Origin: Brevibacillus centrosporus | GTDB lineage: Bacteria > Bacillota > Bacilli > Brevibacillales > Brevibacillaceae | Reading direction: 5' to 3' | NCBI RefSeq assembly: GCF_003710815.1 | Contig: NZ_RHHP01000013.1 | Location: forward strand, 147,674-211,673 | DNA: 64,000 nt | Part shown: piece by piece, positions 59,808 through 64,000 of the stretch | Layout: each line of letters begins with the position of its first letter | How positions within the stretch are numbered: position 1 is the first letter of the stretch | Translations under genes and position numbers: made by a program | The notes under the pieces: generated by a model | Seen by the model: the letters and a program-made list of their open reading frames with translations, nothing else | Database searches by the model: none | Told to the model about the DNA's origin: nothing

Positions 59808-60782
59808 TCATCCGTTCATTTGCGGAACGAAAAATTTCCCTTGCCACGAGTTGCGATTTTTCAACTCAGCATCGATGCCATTGAGGACTTCCCATTTCTT
59901 TCGGCTCCACATAGGACCAATCAGCAGGTCTGGAGGGCCATCGCCTGTAATGCGGTGCACGATCATCTCTGGCGGCAAGACCTCCAGCGAATCCACAACC
60001 AGCTTGGTGTATTCTTCTTGCGACAGGAACTCCAGGAGCCCTGCTTCATACTGCTTTACCATCGGCGTCTTGCGGAGAAGATGCAGCAGATGGATTTTGA
60101 TTCCCTGCACATCCAGATGCGCCACTGCGTTTGCCGTCTGCATCATCTCTTCATGCGTCTCTCCCGGCAGCCCGTAAATAATGTGGGAGCAGATGCGGAT
60201 GTTGTGCTTACGGAGCTTCTCAACGGCCTGCAGATAGCACTCGTAGTCATGCGCACGGTTGATCAGCTGGGCCGTATGTTCGTGAATGGTTTGCAAGCCG
60301 AGCTCTACCCACAAATACGTCCTCTCGTTTAATTCAGCCAAATATTCCACCACATCGTCCGGCAAGCAGTCAGGACGCGTCGCGATCGACAGCCCTACAA
60401 CCCCCTCCTGCCTGAGGATGACTTCATACATCTCGCGCAGCTCAGCCACAGGTGCGTACGTATTGGTGTAGGCTTGAAAGAAACCGAGGTACTTGGCGCT
60501 CGGCCACTTTTCATGCATGCGATTCTTCACATCATGAAATTGGCGTTCCAGGTCCATTCGACGGTCACCCGCGAAGTCCCCCGAGCCTCTGGCACTGCAA
60601 AACGTGCAGCCGCCAGTCGCGACCTTTCCATCTCGGTTCGGGCAGCTGAAGCCCCCGTCCAGCGGCACCTTGAAGATTTTTTCGTGAAACGTATTTCGCA
60701 AATGGTAGTTCCATGTATGATAACGTTTATCTCCCCACATCAAGGGAGACTCGTTATGGAAACACTTTGGTGCGAGCTTCAT
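59808..60782 (-). CDS. Radical SAM protein, TIGR01212/YhcC-YtqA type
   Basis: 324 residues. The iron-sulfur Cys set is spread as C-PNRDGKVATGGC-TFC (about residues 48-63), the unusual long spacing of the YtqA/YhcC group. GVVGLSIATRPDCLPD and HIIYGLPGETHEEM are further family marks. The function is not firmly known; a tRNA-modification role has been proposed for relatives. ATG 60782 has GGAGGG upstream; homologues begin here although the frame is open for another 68 codons. Confidence 0.85.
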   Translation of the reverse strand: MKLAPKCFHNESPLMWGDKRYHTWNYHLRNTFHEKIFKVPLDGGFSCPNRDGKVATGGCTFCSARGSGDFAGDRRMDLERQFHDVKNRMHEKWPSAKYLGFFQAYTNTYAPVAELREMYEVILRQEGVVGLSIATRPDCLPDDVVEYLAELNERTYLWVELGLQTIHEHTAQLINRAHDYECYLQAVEKLRKHNIRICSHIIYGLPGETHEEMMQTANAVAHLDVQGIKIHLLHLLRKTPMVKQYEAGLLEFLSQEEYTKLVVDSLEVLPPEMIVHRITGDGPPDLLIGPMWSRKKWEVLNGIDAELKNRNSWQGKFFVPQMNG

Positions 60783-60912
60783 TGCTGTATTCCCTCCTCG
60801 TGGCGAAGCTGCTTTCAGTCGCCACTCTCTTACGTCCATCCTGTTTGACGATTCGGTACTCGATCCAATTATTATACCAACTGGAGGCAACCACTGCCAC
60901 CCCCGTAAAACA

Positions 60913-60944
60913 GGAAAACCACAGGTTCCCCTGTGGTTTTTACA
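60913..60944 (-). terminator. Terminator of the glycosyltransferase gene
   Basis: AAAACCACAGG/CCTGTGGTTTT with a four-base loop; T-rich on the minus-strand exit. Confidence 0.8.
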
Positions 60945-60954
60945 CGTGTAGCTG

Positions 60955-62193
60955 CTATTGCTGGATTTCCTCGATCCGAATTGCACGACTGTGAGATGTA
61001 TGGCTCCACACCTGATTTTTCTTAGTAAAGAAGGCGTAAAACATAATCGGGAGCCAGGTGAGGAAAAAGAACGGGAGACACAGTATTCCCAGATACCCCT
61101 TAAGAGGCACTTTTTCCAGATATAGAGCCATGAACGGCAGCAAATAGAAGACTGCTGTCGATGTATATACTAACCAGCTAGGTAAAATGCTTGCAGCAGG
61201 CATCAACATATCAATTTCGAAGAATCGACCCAAGAACACCAAAGACATGAACGTTACAATCAATACGTACATCGGCTGGAACAAATAAAATGCAGCATCC
61301 AGCATTCCCAAACGTCCTTTGGTAATCCCGTTTTTCAAAACGGAACCAATGTAGCGTCCAGCGACATCGTAGTGTCCTTGCATCCAACGCAGACGTTGGC
61401 GCATGGAAGATTTCAGGTCAATCGGCTTTTCATCCCAAACCTTGGTGTCATGAGCCCATGTCGGGTAAATGCCCCGTTCAATGCAGCGTGTGGCGAACTC
61501 AAGGTCTTCCGTCAAGCTCGTAGCACCCCAGCCCATTTCCTTGAGCAGGCTGCTCTCGATGCAAAGTCCAGTACCCCCTAATGTGTTCGGCAGTCCAAGG
61601 TTATGACGTGCCAGCTGCCACATCCGGTTGGTGAACCAGTAGGTCACCGCGTAAGACAGGGTAATCCAAGAATCGAACGGGTTTTTCGAATCGAGGTAGC
61701 CTTGAATGACTCTTGCCCCTTTGCAAAGACGATCGTTCATGACACGCAGGAAATTTTTCTCTACCAGATTGTCTGCGTCAAACATGACGACAGCATCGTA
61801 TTGCTCTGGTCGTGCCCAAAGATTTTCCAGCATCCACTCAATCCCGAAGCCTTTTCCTCGTTTCGATGTGTCAAATCGCTCGCACGCAATCGCGCCATGA
61901 GCTCGGCTGATTTCCGCAGTATTATCTGTACAATTGTCACAAATAACGAAGATGTCGTACTTCTCGCGCGGGTAATCAAGCTTTTTCAGGTTTTCAATCA
62001 GTGGCGCGATAACGGCGCTCTCGTTATGTGCCGCGATCAGCACTGCAAAGGTTTTCTCCGGTTCATGTGTGACTTGCTCCTTTTTGCGGAACAGCCCTGC
62101 ACAGGAAACCAGTGTTTGGTACGTGCTGACTACACCTACCGTTGTACTAAATCCGATGAATAATCCCTCAATGATCTCTCTAAATACACTCAT
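60955..62193 (-). CDS. Family 2 membrane glycosyltransferase (processive type)
   Basis: 412 residues. One N-terminal helix (about 10-30), then a GT-A domain with AAHNESAVI, DNCTDNT, the DxD-type VMFDADN (about 140), the acceptor-site Asp in TSLTEDLEF (about 230) and Q-x-x-R-W in MRQRLRWMQGH (about 270). At least three C-terminal helices follow. The D,D,D,QxxRW set is that of processive beta-glycosyltransferases (cellulose, hyaluronan, PNAG). The polymer is unknown and no partner genes are adjacent. GAGGAG lies upstream of ATG 62193. Confidence 0.85.
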   Translation of the reverse strand: MSVFREIIEGLFIGFSTTVGVVSTYQTLVSCAGLFRKKEQVTHEPEKTFAVLIAAHNESAVIAPLIENLKKLDYPREKYDIFVICDNCTDNTAEISRAHGAIACERFDTSKRGKGFGIEWMLENLWARPEQYDAVVMFDADNLVEKNFLRVMNDRLCKGARVIQGYLDSKNPFDSWITLSYAVTYWFTNRMWQLARHNLGLPNTLGGTGLCIESSLLKEMGWGATSLTEDLEFATRCIERGIYPTWAHDTKVWDEKPIDLKSSMRQRLRWMQGHYDVAGRYIGSVLKNGITKGRLGMLDAAFYLFQPMYVLIVTFMSLVFLGRFFEIDMLMPAASILPSWLVYTSTAVFYLLPFMALYLEKVPLKGYLGILCLPFFFLTWLPIMFYAFFTKKNQVWSHTSHSRAIRIEEIQQ

Positions 62194-62290
62194 GGGTTCT
62201 TCTCCTCGACCTGAATCAAAATTGGGTCAGTTTTTCGTTCAGGTAGTGTTGTTTTTCCAACATTTCTCTATTGTTTTTCTCTCAATTGGG

Positions 62291-62319
62291 AGTGTACATC
62301 AAATGCGATTCATTAGCAA
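62291..62319 (-). promoter_or_regulatory. Promoter of the glycosyltransferase gene
   Basis: TTGCTA (62319-62314), 17 bases, TACACT (62296-62291) on the minus strand, about 100 bases before the start codon. Confidence 0.5.
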
Positions 62320-62402
62320 TGACCCAAAAGTGGGAAAAAGAAGGCACTGCTATCACCTTTCCCACGTTTCTTTCTTTCTATTCGACATCTCACGACAGTG
62401 AG

Positions 62403-62434
62403 CAGAAAAAAAAGCCTTCGTAACAAAAGGCTTC
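62403..62434 (-). terminator. Terminator of the tRNA-Leu-tRNA-Glu unit
   Basis: AAGCCTT/AAGGCTT arms (62412-62418 with 62427-62433) and T8 on the minus strand. Confidence 0.8.
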
Positions 62435-62458
62435 GATTATTCAGTCTGACTAAAAAAA

Positions 62459-62535
62459 TGGTGACCCGTAGGGGATTCGAACCCCTGTATGACAGCGTGA
62501 AAGGCTGCTGTGTTAAACCGCTTCACCAACGGGCC
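62459..62535 (-). tRNA. tRNA-Glu (anticodon UUC)
   Basis: The acceptor GGCCCGT pairs with ACGGGTC (with G-U), the anticodon loop CTTTCAC gives UUC, the GGTTCGAATCC T-arm is present, and CCA is encoded. Confidence 0.95.
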
Positions 62536-62552
62536 AATCTGTCCATTCTTTA

Positions 62553-62637
62553 TGGTGCGGTCGGCGAGACTCGAACTCGCACGGGTCGCCCCGCCACCCC
62601 CTCAAGATGGTGTGTCTGCCAATTCCACCACGACCGC
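62553..62637 (-). tRNA. tRNA-Leu (anticodon GAG)
   Basis: The acceptor GCGGTCG pairs with CGACCGC; the long variable arm is class II. Pairing CCATC with GGTGG places TTGAGGG in the loop, giving anticodon GAG. CCA is encoded. Confidence 0.92.
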
Positions 62638-62987
62638 AAAACCTTTAATCCCCAATCACGTTCTCGAGTATACACAATCCGTTTTCGTAAGTCAATACGA
62701 TTTTCTGACTGTTCGGCGCCCATTTTCATTCAAATAAAATCCGTTTTCACAGCCTCAATTCTTTCTTATTATATGTCGAGTCGAAACAGGTCTGACCGTG
62801 TAGAAAACTTTTCTGATATCGGTAAGAAACTCTTTCGGAAAATATCACAGATTCGTCACACTCGACAATATTTCCTACAAGTCTTTCCACTCTTTCCATA
62901 CATATTTTCTATGCTCCGAGGAAAATACTAAAGCGAAACAGCATGGAACGAAGCGTCTATTCAAAAATGATCCGATGGGAGATTGCC
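62638..62987. other. 350-base gap before the 85-residue gene
   Basis: The left 60 bases carry the tRNA promoter. The rest is AT-rich, with no coding frame, clear promoter for the rightward gene, or RNA fold that I recognise. Confidence 0.4.
62667..62695 (-). promoter_or_regulatory. Promoter of the tRNA-Leu-tRNA-Glu unit
   Basis: TTGACT (62695-62690), 17-base spacer, TATACT (62672-62667), about 30 bases before tRNA-Leu. A strong sigma-A match. Confidence 0.75.
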
Positions 62988-63245
62988 ATGATACCTGAAA
63001 ATATTAAGCTGCTCTTGCATGATATCAGGCTGATAGGCGGTGGCATGGAGGAATATGAGAACCCGGATGATTGGCAGTTAATCCGTGGCCTGGTAGGTGA
63101 GGAATGGAACGTAGACCAGTGTGACGCTACACCAGAGTTTTGGGAGAAGCTGAAAGCCTCACTGGAGCAGCAAAAAGAGGTCGCGATGAGTAAGGCAGAG
63201 AAACGGTACCTTCACGGGCTCTACTACTACAACCCGTTTGTTTGA
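62988..63245 (+). CDS. Hypothetical 85-residue acidic protein
   Basis: 85 residues, soluble, rich in Glu and Trp (MIPENIKLLLHDIRL, EEYENPDDWQLIRGLVGEEW, ending YYYNPFV). Not recognised. GGGAG lies about seven bases before ATG 62988; an ATG 45 bases upstream is possible but has no ribosome site. It sits between two tRNA groups transcribed the opposite way. Confidence 0.55.
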   Translation: MIPENIKLLLHDIRLIGGGMEEYENPDDWQLIRGLVGEEWNVDQCDATPEFWEKLKASLEQQKEVAMSKAEKRYLHGLYYYNPFV

Positions 63246-63356
63246 TTACGCCTCACTCTAGTTTACTCACTAGGCTAAAAGTATGAATCTACTTGGAATT
63301 TGTAAGCTTGAATAAGAATACGTGGATCGCATTTGCCCGTTTTTTCTCAATGAATA

Positions 63357-63416
63357 CAAAAAAGCCTCCTTTACACTCAAAGCAATTCCCTTGAGTACAC
63401 AGGAGGTCTTTTCGTA
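63357..63416 (-). terminator. Terminator of the right-hand tRNA cluster
   Basis: A long hairpin with outer arms AAAAGCCTCCT/AGGAGGTCTTTT and inner arms ACTCAA/TTGAGT, plus T-run on the minus strand. Confidence 0.8.
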
Positions 63417-63435
63417 TTTTTCCAGTAGGCAACGA

Positions 63436-63512
<77 letters not shown>

Positions 63513-63517
63513 AGAAT

Positions 63518-63591
63518 TGGAGGGAGTACCCGGATTTGAACCGGGGATGAGGGTTTTGCAGACCCGTGCCTTACCACTTGGCTATACTCCC
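63518..63591 (-). tRNA. tRNA-Cys (anticodon GCA)
   Basis: GGGAGTA acceptor with TACTCCC, anticodon loop CTGCAAA (GCA), encoded CCA. Confidence 0.95.
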
Positions 63592-63597
63592 ATAACA

Positions 63598-63674
63598 TGG
63601 GGCGATCGATGGGACTTGAACCCACGAGTGCCGGAGCCACAATCCGGTGCGTTAACCCCTTCGCCACGACCGCC
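63598..63674 (-). tRNA. tRNA-His (anticodon GUG)
   Basis: GCGGTCG acceptor plus an extra 5' G opposite the discriminator C, as in all bacterial tRNA-His. Anticodon loop TTGTGGC (GUG), encoded CCA. Confidence 0.95.
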
Positions 63675-63695
63675 ATAGCAAGATTAAAGTCCTTC

Positions 63696-63769
63696 TGGCA
63701 GGGGCAGTAGGAATCGAACCCACACCAAAGGTTTTGGAGACCTTCGTTCTACCTTTAAACTATGCCCCT
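63696..63769 (-). tRNA. tRNA-Trp (anticodon CCA)
   Basis: AGGGGCA acceptor with TGCCCCT, anticodon loop CTCCAAA (CCA), 3' CCA encoded. Confidence 0.95.
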
Positions 63770-63770
63770 T

Positions 63771-63847
63771 TGGTAGCGGTGGAGGGAATCGAACCCCCGA
63801 CCTTTCGGGTATGAACCGAACGCTCTAACCAGCTGAGCTACGCCGCC
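63771..63847 (-). tRNA. tRNA-Met (elongator, anticodon CAU)
   Basis: GGCGGCG acceptor, anticodon loop TTCATAC (CAU), encoded CCA. The first acceptor pair is intact and the anticodon stem lacks three G-C pairs, so it is the elongator. Acceptor pair 6-67 is a C-A mismatch. Confidence 0.92.
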
Positions 63848-63858
63848 AAAATAGAAAA

Positions 63859-63949
63859 TGGCGGAGAGTGAGGGATTCGAACCCTCGCTACGCTTGCGCA
63901 TACTAACGGTTTAGCAAACCGTCCCCTTCGGCCTCTTGGGTAACTCTCC
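63859..63949 (-). tRNA. tRNA-Ser (anticodon GCU)
   Basis: GGAGAGT acceptor with ACTCTCC, long variable arm, anticodon loop TTGCTAA (GCU), encoded CCA. Confidence 0.95.
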
Positions 63950-64000
63950 GCGATAGATATATGTTCCTTCAAAACTGGAACTGCATGTTTGCTAAGATGT
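63950..64000 (-). other. Right edge, resembles an rRNA-operon spacer
   Basis: CCTTCAAAACTGGAAC near the edge is like the sequence that flanks rRNA and tRNA genes in Bacillales rRNA operons. The six tRNAs to the left would then be the tail of an rRNA operon transcribed leftwards from outside the window. This is an inference. Confidence 0.4.

Noticed and set aside
59808..60782. Lysine 2,3-aminomutase (kamA) to complete the beta-lysine path
   Set aside because: The Cys spacing and motifs are of the YtqA/YhcC radical SAM group, and there is no PLP site or KamA signature.

Overview
The window reads as chromosomal DNA of a Gram-positive endospore former, most likely a Brevibacillus or close Paenibacillaceae relative. 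The protein families are Bacillales types: Dck/Dgk kinase pair, MntABCD, AcsA, MsmX, YpuI, YhcN/YlaJ lipoprotein and a YjcZ-like miniprotein. Spore photoproduct lyase, copper-amine-oxidase-type stalk domains, strong AGGAGG ribosome sites, frequent TTG/GTG starts and hairpin plus T-run terminators fit the same picture. The genus is an inference. I see no prophage, insertion sequence or CRISPR array.

Layout. 1-4.8 kb: the 5' end of an MHYT sensor gene, UV endonuclease UvsE, a Pro/Asn repeat protein, and hutH behind an attenuator-like leader. 4.8-11.3 kb: mostly minus-strand housekeeping genes (aldo/keto reductase, thioesterase, cysteine-cluster protein, methyltransferase, dck-dgk, splB). 11.4-15.8 kb: an ECF sigma/anti-sigma pair with its own ECF-type promoter, thiD, and a NarL-type two-component system. 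15.8-27 kb is a metal-homeostasis block. It holds mntABCD behind three MntR-like boxes, a Nudix enzyme, a deletion scar of a YcgR/YcgQ pair that keeps its Zur-like operator, a frameshifted FhuF-like reductase gene with a Fur-like box, an unrecognised 453-residue protein, and czcO-czcD behind an ArsR/CzrA-like palindrome. 27-48 kb is mixed: acsA, metallophosphoesterase, msmX, a subtilase, a tetR-hlyD-permease unit, a giant MalT/SARP-like regulator, spore and cell-wall proteins including a NamZ-polysaccharide deacetylase fusion, and an acyl-CoA ligase.

49-58.6 kb carries the most coherent pathway. A six-gene minus-strand operon (class III aminotransferase, CoA-transferase A and B, M20 deacylase, GABA aminotransferase, aldehyde dehydrogenase) lies divergent to a PucR-type regulator, and a beta-lysine N-acetyltransferase (ablB/yodP) gene lies just beyond it. 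Read together they suggest N-acetyl-beta-lysine breakdown to GABA and then succinate. The lysine 2,3-aminomutase that would start the path is not in the window.

The right end holds nine tRNA genes, all on the minus strand: one alone at 48.9 kb, two at 62.5 kb, and six from 63.4 kb to the edge. The last six probably trail an rRNA operon beyond the window. Metal regulators (MntR, Zur, Fur, CzrA) are inferred only from their operators; none of their genes is visible here.
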